From Melioribacteraceae bacterium (GTDB lineage Bacteria > Bacteroidota > Ignavibacteria > Ignavibacteriales > Melioribacteraceae): DNA of 56,590 nucleotides. Shown here in pieces: positions 26,047 to 36,210 of the stretch. The position numbers and the translations under genes are program-made. Each line of letters starts with the position of its first letter. Positions within the stretch are counted from its first letter, which is position 1. Below the pieces are notes generated by a model. It was not told where the DNA came from and did not search any database. It saw nothing but the letters and a program-made list of their open reading frames with translations. The DNA lies in NCBI GenBank assembly GCA_023230485.1, contig JALNXG010000019.1:1-56590 (forward strand). Direction: 5' to 3'.

Positions 26047-27387
26047 ATGACTTCACCAACAGGAACTACTTGGAAATTCCCGAAAGAATTTTGGTTCGCG
26101 AATTTTATGGAGCTTTGCGAACGAGCGGCTTACTATGGATTTTTTATTGTATTAACGCTTTATTTAACTGATATAGTGGGTTTTTCAGATAAAGAGACCG
26201 GTGTAGTTGCCGGAGTTTTCTTTGCATTGCTTTATTTTTTGCCGCCGTTTGTTGGAGCAATCTCTGATAAAATTGGTTTTAGAAATGGTTTGATCTTAGC
26301 TTTTACCCTACTCACCATTGGATATTTTCTTCTTGGTGTTTGGCATTCGAAAGCATTAGTTATCTTTTTCCTCGTTATTGTCTTAATTGGTGGCTCTTTT
26401 ATAAAACCATTAATTACGGCAACAGTTGCAAAAACAACAAACGAAATAAATCGAGCACGAGGATATTCGTTATTTTATTGGATTGTAAATATCGGTTCAT
26501 TTAGTGGTAAAACATTTGTACCTTACATCCGTCAAGGTGTTGGGCTTGAATATGTAAATTTCTTTTCCTCTGCTATGTCACTAGTTGCACTTATTTTCGC
26601 AATTTTCATGTTTAAGAATTTTGAAAAGAAACGTGAAACAAAATCTCTTACTGAAGTATTTGCTGCCTTAAAAAGAATATTTTCTTCTCCACGATTAATA
26701 ATCTTAATATTAATTGTAACCGGTTTTTGGATTATTCAGCATCAGCTTTATGCAACGATGCCAAAATATGTAATAAGACTAATAGGACCTGAAGCGAAGC
26801 CTGAATGGCTTGCAAATGTAAATCCATTAATTGTTGTTATGTTTGTAGTTCTTATCACTCAATTAATGAGAAAATTTAAAGCGGTTTCTTCAATGCTAAT
26901 TGGTATGATATTGATGCCTTTTTCAGCTCTTGCTATGTCATTGAGTCAACCTGGTCAAATATCAAGTGGAGAATTAGTTTCGTTTTTTGGATTTTTTGAT
27001 ATGCATCAACTAACATTGATGATGATAATAGGTATTGGAATTCAAGGTTTAGCGGAGTGCTTTATATCTCCCCGATTCTTAGAGTATTTCTCTCTGCAAG
27101 CACCTAAGGGTGAGGAAGGGCTTTATCTTGGCTTTAGTCATCTACATTCATTCTTTTCGGCATTAGCCGGATTTATTATGTCAGGTTACTTATTAGATGC
27201 TTACTGCCCTGATCCCAATACTCTGCCTGCCGGAATAACAGAAATTCAAAAAGCCGCTTATTATTCTGATGCCCATGTAATTTGGTATTACTTTATGGCG
27301 ATTGGATTTGTTGCTGCCGTTGCTTTATTTATCTACAAAATTGTTGTCGATAGGATTGATGCGAAAGAAGAGGTTAAGGTTAGTTAA
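26047..27387 (+). CDS. POT/PTR-type proton-coupled oligopeptide transporter
   Basis: 446-residue major facilitator protein with about 12 membrane helices. The first helix carries ELCERAAYYG (Glu22, Glu25, Arg26, Tyr29, Tyr30), equivalent to the ExxERFxYY proton/peptide-coupling motif of the POT family. The following GAISDKIGFRNG loop is the MFS motif A. It should import di- or tripeptides with protons. The E-x-x-E-R motif is conserved, while the phenylalanine after it is replaced by alanine. No peptide-use genes adjoin it. Confidence 0.85.
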   Translation: MTSPTGTTWKFPKEFWFANFMELCERAAYYGFFIVLTLYLTDIVGFSDKETGVVAGVFFALLYFLPPFVGAISDKIGFRNGLILAFTLLTIGYFLLGVWHSKALVIFFLVIVLIGGSFIKPLITATVAKTTNEINRARGYSLFYWIVNIGSFSGKTFVPYIRQGVGLEYVNFFSSAMSLVALIFAIFMFKNFEKKRETKSLTEVFAALKRIFSSPRLIILILIVTGFWIIQHQLYATMPKYVIRLIGPEAKPEWLANVNPLIVVMFVVLITQLMRKFKAVSSMLIGMILMPFSALAMSLSQPGQISSGELVSFFGFFDMHQLTLMMIIGIGIQGLAECFISPRFLEYFSLQAPKGEEGLYLGFSHLHSFFSALAGFIMSGYLLDAYCPDPNTLPAGITEIQKAAYYSDAHVIWYYFMAIGFVAAVALFIYKIVVDRIDAKEEVKVS

Positions 27388-27396
27388 GTATATTTT

Positions 27397-27426
27397 AGTT
27401 ACTGCGGAACCAATTCCGCAGTAACT
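27397..27426. terminator. Perfect 13-bp hairpin between convergent genes
   Basis: AGTTACTGCGGAA and TTCCGCAGTAACT are exact reverse complements around a CCAA loop. It lies between the stops of the POT gene (+) and the helicase gene (-), so it probably acts as a bidirectional terminator. Neither side has a proper T run, which is unusual. Confidence 0.65.
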
Positions 27427-27432
27427 TCAATT

Positions 27433-30400
27433 CTATTTATCCATAATACATTTATCATGCGTATAAAAATGACATTTAGAACAGTGCCCTTTCTCTTGAT
27501 TAACTTCTTTGAATTTTATTTTTTTTATTACTTCTTCAAGGTAGCTGCTAAATTTATTTAATCCCTTTGAATCTACTTCATGGATAAACTCCAATTCAGG
27601 TTTTTCAACAAATACTATTCTTAATTTAAATTTTGTATATCCCTCATATTTCTTGCTCAATAAAAAAGCATAAAAATAAAGTTGTACAAGGTAGTTCTGA
27701 AATTTCTCTTCCGCTTGCATCGGATAATTCAATTTATCTGTTTTGTAATCTATTATATGAATAACCTTTTCATTTTCATCAACTATAACCTTATCAATTA
27801 CACCATATAAATAATCTTCGTAAAATTTATAATACAGCTCATATTCGTTTTTGAAAAGCACAAAAGAATTTATCTCCTGATAAACTGATGAAGAATAATA
27901 ATTCATAATTGTTGAAAAAATTTGTTCAATTGATATGTCAATTAATGCATTTGGATGATCAATTAACTCATTTTGAATTTCCGCTTTGATTACATCTCGT
28001 AAAGATTCAGTGGTTATATTTAGCTCTAATATTTTATGAATAATTCTTCCTCTCATATCAGAAGGAATCAAAAATTCATCATCTTCTCTATCCTTAAATT
28101 CATATTGAAAATCTGTCTTTTGAAATATTTCATTTATTTTATTAAATCCGAGATCGTAGATTAAATGGTATTTTATGGGACATTGAGAAAAAACTGCGAT
28201 CTTTGTGGCTGAATAAAATTCATTTTTAGGATATTCATCCGAACTTAAATCCTTATCAATAAACAAATTCTTTTTCTCTTTTATATCGTTAGTTTTCTTC
28301 AATTCTTGCTTTTCGATCGTGTTTATAATTGGAATTGAGAAGGAGATCGCATGTTTTTCTATATAATATTCTTCATTCTCATTCATAAACATAAAATCTA
28401 ATTCGCTATCAATATTAATAATGTCTCTCCCTTCCAAATCAAAAGTTTCTTTTAATAATCCGAGAAATGATGTGGAGCTATTTTTATTATCGTTTGCGGT
28501 TAGATATAAATATTTCATTGCTCGAGTAACAGCTACATAAAATAATCTTTTTGCTTCAGCAATCTCTTTCTTTTTTTGAATAAAGTCGCTTAAACATAAT
28601 TGTGGCGGTCTTTCAAAACCATCAAAATAATTTCCTCTTTTAGGCAGGTGGGACATATATCCAAAATTGGAAGCAATATCAATAACTCCTTTTCTATTAT
28701 CATTAGTATTAATAAAACTTGATTCACATTCCACAACAAATACTGCCTTAAATTCTAATCCCTTAGAACTATGGATAGTCATTATGCTAACTTTTTCTTT
28801 ATCTAATTCAACTTCACCCTGTCCTTCATCATCAATTTTAGTTATTGATTCCTTCAAAAACTGGACATAATCATAAATTGTTTTAAAACCAAGATTGGTA
28901 TAATCTCTCGATTTTTGAATTAACTTATTAATATTGGCGAGATCTTGCTGTGACTGTTCCCTTGAAGATATTATCGCTAAATAATCGGAATCCAAAACTA
29001 TATCCATCATTAGCTCATGAATACTCAATTCATTAACCTTAGAAATACTACTTTTTAATTTATTTACAGTAGATTTTTTGGTATCGTCCGCTAAAGAATA
29101 GTTTTTTAGTTTTTCAAAAATATTACTTCCGGCATAAGAGACAATCTCTAATAAATCAATATCCTTAAAATTAAAAAAGGGACTTTTGAGTACTCCAATC
29201 AGCGCAATATCGTCTGACTGATTAAGTAAAAATGCAAAATAGTTATAAAGATCATAAACGACCTGCTTCTGATAGAATCCGGTTCCTTTAACGATTTGAT
29301 AAGAGATTTTATGCTTTATAAGTGCTGATTCTATTGGCTCGAAAGCACTTCTTTTCCGGGATAAAATTGCGATTTCAGATAGTTTTATTCTATCTACTTC
29401 AGGCGTGCTGTTTATTAGTTCTATTATCTTTAAAGCTACTAATTCATATTGATTTAGCTGCTCCTCTTTATTTTCTTGAATTTGTTCTTCAGAATCGTCA
29501 TCCATGGAATTTTCATTTTTTTTTTCAATAAGCAACTGAATTTCTCCCAAATCATTAACCGGTTTAGTACATATCAATGATTCATAAGCAACTTCGTTAT
29601 ATTCGGGATTTGGGCTAAAGAAAAGACATGAAAATAATTTATTAGTGAATCCTGCTATTGCCGGATAAAGCCGAAAACTATGAGGAAGAGTGAGAATACT
29701 TTCTTTTTCATTCTTACTTTTTATTAATTCATTTGTTTTTCGAAATACAGAAAGATCTGCATTCCTAAACATATAGATACTCTGCTTTTCATCACCTACA
29801 ACAAATAAATTACCTCTTTTTAATTCGTCAAGTAATGGAACAAATATTTGATACTGGATGTCATTTGTATCTTGATATTCATCAATCATTATAAATTTAT
29901 ATTTTTCTTTAAGCATTGATAAAACTTCTTCTTTTGCAAAAAGCTCTTTTGTGAAGAGTAATAAATCTTCATAATCTAAAAGAGATTTCTTTCTTTTTTT
30001 CGTTTGATAAAGGTCGAAAATTTTTCTGACAATCTTAGATACTGTTATTCCAAATTTCGCCGAGAATTGCAATAGTTCAAAGGATTCCCTGTTGAGTTTT
30101 GAATCCAATAGATCTTGTATTGAACTTTCAATATTTACGTGAGGGGTTAAATCAAATCCTTTTACTTTGCTCAAATACCCGGATTTTCTAATCGTGCCTG
30201 CTTTTACTACAAAGGCTTCTAATACCTCGAAAAGAAGTGACAAATCTTCTATAAAATCTTGTTCAGTTTTTTTGCTTAAAAGTGCGCTTATTTTAAGAGC
30301 CACTATATTTTTACTATCTGCTATTAATACTTGATTATTAATTTCTTTAATTGAATCAAATAGTGCATTTAGATCATTTTTAAAAACAGATTTGAATTGA

Positions 30401-31017
30401 TGAATAAAGCGATCTTTAATAATTTCCGAAACTGTTTTATAATCGTATATATATAATTCATTTGAGAGTAGAATCATTGTATCGCGTTTATCAAATATTT
30501 TTTTTATCTGTGCAGTTAAATTATCCTTTGATCCGATAATTCTGATAAGCAATTTAAGGTCTTCAGATATCTCAGAACCAACAAGATTTTTTGATATATA
30601 TTCATCGACAGTTAATTCAAAAAGCTCATCCATTTCGGATCCGTTAAGCAGAGAAAAATTTACATCAATTCCGGCTTCCGGTGCAAAATTCTTTAATACT
30701 CTCGAACAAAAAGAATGAATTGTAGATATATTAGCCGAAGGCAATTGCCTTCTTAATTGATCTAATTTTTCAAAATCATCATTCGCTTCAGTTAATCTTT
30801 CACTAATTTCTTCAGATATTTTTTTATAAAGCTCCTTTGCAGCTTTATCTGTAAAGGTAATCGCTATGATATCTTCAATTTGTATATCTTGTTTTAAGAA
30901 TATTTCGACAAAACGTTTAGCAAGAACAAAAGTTTTACCTGAGCCGGCATTTGCAACAAGCGAAATATGCTTCTCAATATTTAATGCTTGCACTTGATAA
31001 GGTGTAATAATTTGCAT
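27433..31017 (-). CDS. AddA/RecB-like UvrD-family helicase-nuclease with iron-sulfur-type cysteines
   Basis: 1194 residues. It is a SF1A helicase with Walker A GSGKT at 25-29, DEYQDT (motif II), GDEKQSIY (motif III), TIHSSKGLEF (motif V) and YVAVTRA (motif VI). The C-terminal ~300 residues form a PD-(D/E)XK nuclease of the RecB type (GVIDKVI and IIDYKTDK). Cysteines frame the nuclease: one in FSQCPIKY and three in a C-x2-C-x7-C cluster at the extreme C-terminus (CSKCHFYTHDKC). That pattern is known from AddB, Cas4 and Dna2 rather than classical AddA. It should unwind and resect double-strand breaks. No AddB/RecC gene is in the window. It starts 2 bp after the sensor kinase stop. Confidence 0.9.
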   Translation of the reverse strand: MQIITPYQVQALNIEKHISLVANAGSGKTFVLAKRFVEIFLKQDIQIEDIIAITFTDKAAKELYKKISEEISERLTEANDDFEKLDQLRRQLPSANISTIHSFCSRVLKNFAPEAGIDVNFSLLNGSEMDELFELTVDEYISKNLVGSEISEDLKLLIRIIGSKDNLTAQIKKIFDKRDTMILLSNELYIYDYKTVSEIIKDRFIHQFKSVFKNDLNALFDSIKEINNQVLIADSKNIVALKISALLSKKTEQDFIEDLSLLFEVLEAFVVKAGTIRKSGYLSKVKGFDLTPHVNIESSIQDLLDSKLNRESFELLQFSAKFGITVSKIVRKIFDLYQTKKRKKSLLDYEDLLLFTKELFAKEEVLSMLKEKYKFIMIDEYQDTNDIQYQIFVPLLDELKRGNLFVVGDEKQSIYMFRNADLSVFRKTNELIKSKNEKESILTLPHSFRLYPAIAGFTNKLFSCLFFSPNPEYNEVAYESLICTKPVNDLGEIQLLIEKKNENSMDDDSEEQIQENKEEQLNQYELVALKIIELINSTPEVDRIKLSEIAILSRKRSAFEPIESALIKHKISYQIVKGTGFYQKQVVYDLYNYFAFLLNQSDDIALIGVLKSPFFNFKDIDLLEIVSYAGSNIFEKLKNYSLADDTKKSTVNKLKSSISKVNELSIHELMMDIVLDSDYLAIISSREQSQQDLANINKLIQKSRDYTNLGFKTIYDYVQFLKESITKIDDEGQGEVELDKEKVSIMTIHSSKGLEFKAVFVVECESSFINTNDNRKGVIDIASNFGYMSHLPKRGNYFDGFERPPQLCLSDFIQKKKEIAEAKRLFYVAVTRAMKYLYLTANDNKNSSTSFLGLLKETFDLEGRDIINIDSELDFMFMNENEEYYIEKHAISFSIPIINTIEKQELKKTNDIKEKKNLFIDKDLSSDEYPKNEFYSATKIAVFSQCPIKYHLIYDLGFNKINEIFQKTDFQYEFKDREDDEFLIPSDMRGRIIHKILELNITTESLRDVIKAEIQNELIDHPNALIDISIEQIFSTIMNYYSSSVYQEINSFVLFKNEYELYYKFYEDYLYGVIDKVIVDENEKVIHIIDYKTDKLNYPMQAEEKFQNYLVQLYFYAFLLSKKYEGYTKFKLRIVFVEKPELEFIHEVDSKGLNKFSSYLEEVIKKIKFKEVNQEKGHCSKCHFYTHDKCIMDK

Positions 31018-31019
31018 AA

Positions 31020-34000
31020 TTAATTCACCGGAATTGTAATTTTAAATGTTGTTCCATTTATTGATGTTTCTTCTATTATAATATCTCCTCTGAGATTTTT
31101 CAAATAATTCTTCGCCATATATAAACCAAGTCCCATTCCTGATGATTTCGTTGAAAAATTTTCATCAAATATTTTTGAAGATATCGTTTTACTAATTCCA
31201 TTACCATTATCTTGAATTAGTATTTCAATTAACTCATTTGTATTACTACCTTTTATAGAGATACTGGTAGCACCTGATTCGATTGAATTACGAATTAGGT
31301 TTACAAATATTCTGGTTAATTCTTGTGTATCCGCTTTAACGCTTATTAATTTATTCTCCTCGAAAGATATCGATATTTTTGATTCTGAGAATAAATCAAT
31401 CGCATTGTTTATTATTTTGTTTAAGTCTATTTCGTCTAGCTGATAAAGAGGCATTCTAGCAAAGTTTGAAAACTCGGACGCAATATTTTTAAGTATCTCA
31501 ATTTGATTAAGGATTATTGTAGTAACCTTATTGAATATAGAGTCGAACTTAGGTGATTTTTCCTCATAGCTTACCACTAATTGCTGAACAGAAAGTTTCA
31601 TAGGAGTTAGAGGATTCTTGATTTCATGGGCTACTTGACGGGCCATCTCTTTCCACGCCGTTTCTCTTTCATATTGTGACAATTTTTTTTGACTATCTTG
31701 CAAGTCTTTGACCATTTGATTAAATCCATTTATTAAATCCTTTAACTCATTATTCCGGTCATAATCTACATGAACACTGAAATCACCTGCCGCCAAACCC
31801 TTTGTTGCACTCACCAATTTGTTAATTGGATTGGAGATCTGCCTCGCTAAGAATGTACTTAGAATTATTATTAATATTACTGCCAATGAATAACTACTGA
31901 ATAAAAATATATCCATTTCAATATCAGAATAAGGAACAGTGATGGCATTGAATAGGTCGTTGACTTCAAAAATCAATTCCTCGCCTTGAAGATTATAACG
32001 AACATAATATGATCGGTAATTGTAATTCTCAATCATATTATTTACAAGAATTTCATTTCTCCTATTCCCAATCAATTCATAATAAATTGTTGAATTTAGA
32101 TTAGAAGGTAGTACACCCGAATGATAGTAGTTTGGATTTGCAGAATAAACTAACTTAGAGTCTTTATAAATATTAAAATTAATTCCTAAATCTGATTTCG
32201 CCTTTGCGTTTATTATCGTAAAGTTAGCTGATGAGCTATTATAATAATTGTCTAAATACTTAAATACCTGATCGGCTCTTTTACTTAATTTATATATAAC
32301 TAATTCACGATTTTTCTCTTCTGTTACACTTCTAAAATATATTGCCATTACAAGTAATGGAATTATTGAGATAATTAAAAATGCTATTGTTAAGTTTATT
32401 TTGAATGTGAATAATTGACTAATTTTATTTCGGTTCAGTACTAAGGCAGTAAAAATAAAAATTAAAGACAGTAATAAAGCATGCACTAAGAAGACTTTGA
32501 AAAAATCAAATAGCTGAAGTGATATATCACGAATTTCTAATCCCGCAGCGATATAATGATTATGATACTTATCTTTCTGAACGAAAAATGTAAACTCTTT
32601 AGAGTTTGTTTTTAATTCACTCCACGCCTCATTAAATTCATTAAATTGGGAAGAAGTAATATCTCGAATATCATTCTCCCCAAAAATATTATCACCAATG
32701 GAACTTTCTAAAGTTGAATCCGCTATTTCAAGAACATGTAATCGTTTAGAATCTGGAGCCGAAAGGATTCCGTTTTGTTTGATTTTTAAAAATTCGGGGA
32801 AAGGATTATTTAATAAATTCGATAATTGATAGTAGGCTTCAATTTGTACAAAAAGAGTCGTTTTATTCTTTGTCGCAACTTTTGTGATGCCGGTTATTAA
32901 TTGATTAGTTGTGAAAGGAGATATCTCTTTACTGATATAAATCTCTTCAGTAATACTCTTCATCATAATTCTATTTGTATCTTTCGATTCAGGGATTATC
33001 GAAAATCCTCCTATATAAAATCCCGTGGAATCATAAAAATAGATACTACTAGGAATATTTTCCGAATATAGAAAACTTTTACTCCAAAAATTAAATGCAA
33101 TTGGACTAAAATCTTCTATATTACTTATGTCATTTTTCTCAAATATATTTGTTTTAATATCTTGAATAGTTTTGAAAACAAAAAATTCCGTAATGCTTTC
33201 ATCCTTATCAAAGTATTGCTGAACTGTTACCTTTAGTGATTCTTTTTCAAGAAGTGAATTATAATATCCTAACAAACTCACGGTAATAATTGAAGCCGAA
33301 AAACCGATATATAAATATGTGGTTTTTATTACCTCTTTTTTATTAATAATAAATATTGATAGCAAAAAGGATAAGGAGATGAATATGAATCTAATAAAAT
33401 AATTGCCTTGCGGATCTCGTTGGATAAAATCATACAATCCGCCAATTATTTGAAATGTTATAAAATATCCCCATAGGAAGTAATTGCTATTCCATTCCCG
33501 CTTTATATATCTTAATGACAATGTAATTATCGATACTGAGAAAAAGAATATTGAAAACCCTAACATTAATAAATTTATTAACATTACTAATTGTGGAAAA
33601 TTTGGTATTAAAGAAAAATCTTTGAAATATCTTATGCTCGAATCAAAGATTATGCTTTTGACAGATGCCCCTAATCCTCTAAGTGAAATTAGTATTAACA
33701 ATAAAGAAATAATGATTACAGATATTCTAATTATACTATAATAGTTTCTGATTATTTTAACTTCATACTTTGGCGATAAATAATTCTCTATTACAATTTT
33801 AAATACACGGTAGATAAAGTAGGTGAAAAATAATAGAGTAAGAAATAACTCCAACGGCGTGCTTGCTAATCCATAACCGAATTTGGAAGAAAAATTTACA
33901 GGATCTGTAATTGTTGAATCGATAAAAATTGAAGGTATTTCTAATACATATAGTACTATTCTAAGAATAACAAGTATAATGAATAAATAAAATAATTTTT

Positions 34001-34772
34001 TAGCTTCGGAATTCTCCCTGAAGTATAAATCTCTATACCCATAAAATACAAATAGTAAAAGAATAAATGTGATTGCTATTCTGATAGTTTCAATGAAAGA
34101 TGAGACAAATTCTAATTCAATATCTAAGAACGGTTTTTCGAAGCTAAAAGTACAGACCGGATTATTTGCCTCATTATAATAAACAAATGAATAAATCCTT
34201 CCATCAGATTCTAAATTTGCATTTAACGAAAAATCAATCGAAACATTTACTCCTTCTTCCCTGCTTAATTTTTCACTTAAATTATTGTTTTCATAATAAA
34301 TACCTTTGAATTGATATTTTTTTTCTACCGGTATTGAAGCTATAATTTTGTAATAATTATTATCTATAAAAATTGAATCATAAGAAGAGAAATAAATAAT
34401 ACGTTTATCCGAAGAATTAAATAAACCTCTACTCAAAGGTTCGAATAATGAATCACCATGTATTTTATTATTTACCCATTTGACTAATCTATTGTTATTA
34501 TCATAAAATTCTAATGAAATAAATGAATTAGCTAAACTTGGATTTAAATCCTTTACATCACTTAAAATACTTTTTAATTTTATTTCTAAACTTGAGATCT
34601 CGTCTCGAATGTTTGATTCTATATTCTCCGTTTTTGATTTTAGGATTTTATCCCAATTTGTTTTTATATAGTTTTTTATAGGAGGTTCTATAAAAAAAGA
34701 AAACATCAAAATGGCTATTAAGGCAAAAAGGATGAATCCCTTTTTATTTGGTGTATTAAAAAGTTTTCTCAT
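31020..34772 (-). CDS. Very large multi-transmembrane sensor histidine kinase (NtrY-like core)
   Basis: 1250 residues, far longer than ordinary kinases. N-terminal TM (about 12-29), an extracytoplasmic region to about 220, a block of about eight membrane helices (about 225-500), a second extracytoplasmic region (about 510-750), two more helices (about 755-775 and 795-815), a third short extracytoplasmic loop, and a helix followed by HAMP (about 935-1020). Then come HisKA with H1049 (AHEIKNPLTPM, the NtrY-type H box) and HATPase_c (RNSIESGA, DNGNGIS, GMGLGLYMAK). No response regulator adjoins. It abuts the DUF4783 gene upstream and the helicase gene downstream, implying one transcript. Confidence 0.9.
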   Translation of the reverse strand: MRKLFNTPNKKGFILFALIAILMFSFFIEPPIKNYIKTNWDKILKSKTENIESNIRDEISSLEIKLKSILSDVKDLNPSLANSFISLEFYDNNNRLVKWVNNKIHGDSLFEPLSRGLFNSSDKRIIYFSSYDSIFIDNNYYKIIASIPVEKKYQFKGIYYENNNLSEKLSREEGVNVSIDFSLNANLESDGRIYSFVYYNEANNPVCTFSFEKPFLDIELEFVSSFIETIRIAITFILLLFVFYGYRDLYFRENSEAKKLFYLFIILVILRIVLYVLEIPSIFIDSTITDPVNFSSKFGYGLASTPLELFLTLLFFTYFIYRVFKIVIENYLSPKYEVKIIRNYYSIIRISVIIISLLLILISLRGLGASVKSIIFDSSIRYFKDFSLIPNFPQLVMLINLLMLGFSIFFFSVSIITLSLRYIKREWNSNYFLWGYFITFQIIGGLYDFIQRDPQGNYFIRFIFISLSFLLSIFIINKKEVIKTTYLYIGFSASIITVSLLGYYNSLLEKESLKVTVQQYFDKDESITEFFVFKTIQDIKTNIFEKNDISNIEDFSPIAFNFWSKSFLYSENIPSSIYFYDSTGFYIGGFSIIPESKDTNRIMMKSITEEIYISKEISPFTTNQLITGITKVATKNKTTLFVQIEAYYQLSNLLNNPFPEFLKIKQNGILSAPDSKRLHVLEIADSTLESSIGDNIFGENDIRDITSSQFNEFNEAWSELKTNSKEFTFFVQKDKYHNHYIAAGLEIRDISLQLFDFFKVFLVHALLLSLIFIFTALVLNRNKISQLFTFKINLTIAFLIISIIPLLVMAIYFRSVTEEKNRELVIYKLSKRADQVFKYLDNYYNSSSANFTIINAKAKSDLGINFNIYKDSKLVYSANPNYYHSGVLPSNLNSTIYYELIGNRRNEILVNNMIENYNYRSYYVRYNLQGEELIFEVNDLFNAITVPYSDIEMDIFLFSSYSLAVILIIILSTFLARQISNPINKLVSATKGLAAGDFSVHVDYDRNNELKDLINGFNQMVKDLQDSQKKLSQYERETAWKEMARQVAHEIKNPLTPMKLSVQQLVVSYEEKSPKFDSIFNKVTTIILNQIEILKNIASEFSNFARMPLYQLDEIDLNKIINNAIDLFSESKISISFEENKLISVKADTQELTRIFVNLIRNSIESGATSISIKGSNTNELIEILIQDNGNGISKTISSKIFDENFSTKSSGMGLGLYMAKNYLKNLRGDIIIEETSINGTTFKITIPVN

Positions 34773-35192
34773 CTAATTAATAGTTATTTGAGTTACTACC
34801 CAATCGGAATTAATTTGTTTTAATGAAATAAAAACAGAAGCTGAAGTCCGGATACCCTTAGTAACGTACTTCAAAGTGCCTGAGGCGAATGGAGAATTAC
34901 CTTCTATGATTTGATTACTAATCTTAAATCCAATCGGTTTATTAACAGAAAAAAAATCTTTAAGAATATAAAAAGCTTGGTTCTGACTGTAATAACCGGA
35001 AACTGAATTTGATAGACTTAAATATGTCTTATCCCCGAAATAATTAGAAAATTTATCGGTATTGCCGTTATTTAATCCATCTTCAATTTTTATGAAGATT
35101 TTTTGTACCTCATTAATTTTTCTATCTTGTGGCAATGCCTCAGAATGAAAAACAACTATTAGTATTAGGATTAATAATTTTCGCATATTCAA
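34773..35192 (-). CDS. DUF4783 periplasmic protein (NTF2-like)
   Basis: 139 residues with a signal peptide ending near ALPQ. The mature domain looks like DUF4783, a Bacteroidota family with an NTF2-like (SnoaL) fold: KIEDGLNNGNTDKFSNYFG at the start, the YYSQNQAFYILKDFF helix in the middle and beta strands at the end. Function unknown in the family. Its stop is adjacent to the start of the giant sensor kinase, suggesting co-expression and possibly a role in the signal sensed. Confidence 0.75.
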   Translation of the reverse strand: MNMRKLLILILIVVFHSEALPQDRKINEVQKIFIKIEDGLNNGNTDKFSNYFGDKTYLSLSNSVSGYYSQNQAFYILKDFFSVNKPIGFKISNQIIEGNSPFASGTLKYVTKGIRTSASVFISLKQINSDWVVTQITIN

Positions 35193-35226
35193 ATCAATTC
35201 ATTTTTTTAAGTTACTAAATAATAAT

Positions 35227-35255
35227 AAAAAAGCATACCACTTAGGTATGCTTTT
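35227..35255 (-). terminator. Rho-independent terminator
   Basis: Hairpin AAAAGCATACC / GGTATGCTTTT with a five-base loop, followed on the minus strand by a T-rich tract. It lies downstream of the lipoprotein gene at 35277 and upstream of DUF4783, separating the two transcripts. Confidence 0.85.
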
Positions 35256-35276
35256 GCAAAGGGACCTAAATATTTT

Positions 35277-36104
35277 TTATTTATATGTCTTATTTATCTT
35301 ACCATCTTTAGGTCTATATTTCTCAATTACTTCTCGCTTAAGTTCTCTATTTCCTTCTATTGATTGATAAGCCCAATCAAAAACCATTCTTTCTTGAGTT
35401 ATTTGTTTGATTCTAATTTTTGCAAAATGATTATCAACTGTCCAGACTACATAAGTATGACCAATTTTTGCTTCTTCATATTTTACATTATCACCATCGT
35501 ATAAAGGAGCCCAGCCACTTGTTGGTGCATATTTAATATCATAAATATCATAAGTAGAACCCATATCACGAATATCTGAATCTTTCCAAACATTCAAATA
35601 AAATGTGCCATTATAATTTTCAAAGAAAAAATCGCTCAAATCACTATCATAAGGAACAACTTCTTCGTCCGCAAAATAGAATCCACTGTTATTAGGGAAT
35701 TTCAAATAATCGTATATAGCTCTATTAAACCCTTCAGGACGTGGTGTGCTATATACTTCATCATAACTTAATTCACTTTCATTCCCATTATAATCATAAG
35801 CGGCAACACCGTAATAATAGGTCTCACCATTATTAGCACCATAATCTATATATGAATTATTCTTTGTGCTGCCCAATAATTCGTAGGTTCCATTATAACT
35901 ATAACTATAATAGACATTATATCCGGCAAGGTCGCTTTCACGATTATGATCCCAAAAAATATCTACACGGTTATCACCGGTTACTGTTGTAACGTTTTCT
36001 GGTGGTGCAGGTGCATAGTCATCATAACCGCCTCCAAATTCATTGCAGCCAATAAAAGCAATTGGCAAAGCTGCTATAAATAGTATTCTTAATATGGATT
36101 TCAT
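35277..36104 (-). CDS. Lipoprotein with fibronectin type III domain, unknown function
   Basis: About 275 residues. A lipoprotein signal peptide ends at Cys20 (AFIGC) counted from the ATG at 36104. A longer frame opens at a TTG (36122), but the AAGGGGG before 36104 is the natural Shine-Dalgarno, so the ATG is preferred. Residues about 30-120 form one fibronectin type III domain (PPENVTTVTGDNRVDIFWDHN, followed by YNVYYSYS and YYYGVAAYDYNGNES). The C-terminal half (about 130-275) is tyrosine- and tryptophan-rich and unassigned. Probably anchored in the outer membrane or on the surface. Confidence 0.8.
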   Translation of the reverse strand: MKSILRILFIAALPIAFIGCNEFGGGYDDYAPAPPENVTTVTGDNRVDIFWDHNRESDLAGYNVYYSYSYNGTYELLGSTKNNSYIDYGANNGETYYYGVAAYDYNGNESELSYDEVYSTPRPEGFNRAIYDYLKFPNNSGFYFADEEVVPYDSDLSDFFFENYNGTFYLNVWKDSDIRDMGSTYDIYDIKYAPTSGWAPLYDGDNVKYEEAKIGHTYVVWTVDNHFAKIRIKQITQERMVFDWAYQSIEGNRELKREVIEKYRPKDGKINKTYK

Positions 36105-36210
36105 TTTAAACCCCCTTATCAATTAATTCTACTATTATTAATCAAATGATATGCCAGCCGTTATTATCGCTTTTTGAGTTAAAATCAAACTTATCGTAAG
36201 ATAAATAACG

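Noticed and set aside
27433..35192. An antiphage defence island based on the helicase-nuclease and the giant kinase
   Set aside because: There are no further defence-type proteins, no integrase or tRNA-linked att sites beside it, and base composition is like the surroundings; a housekeeping repair enzyme is the simpler reading.
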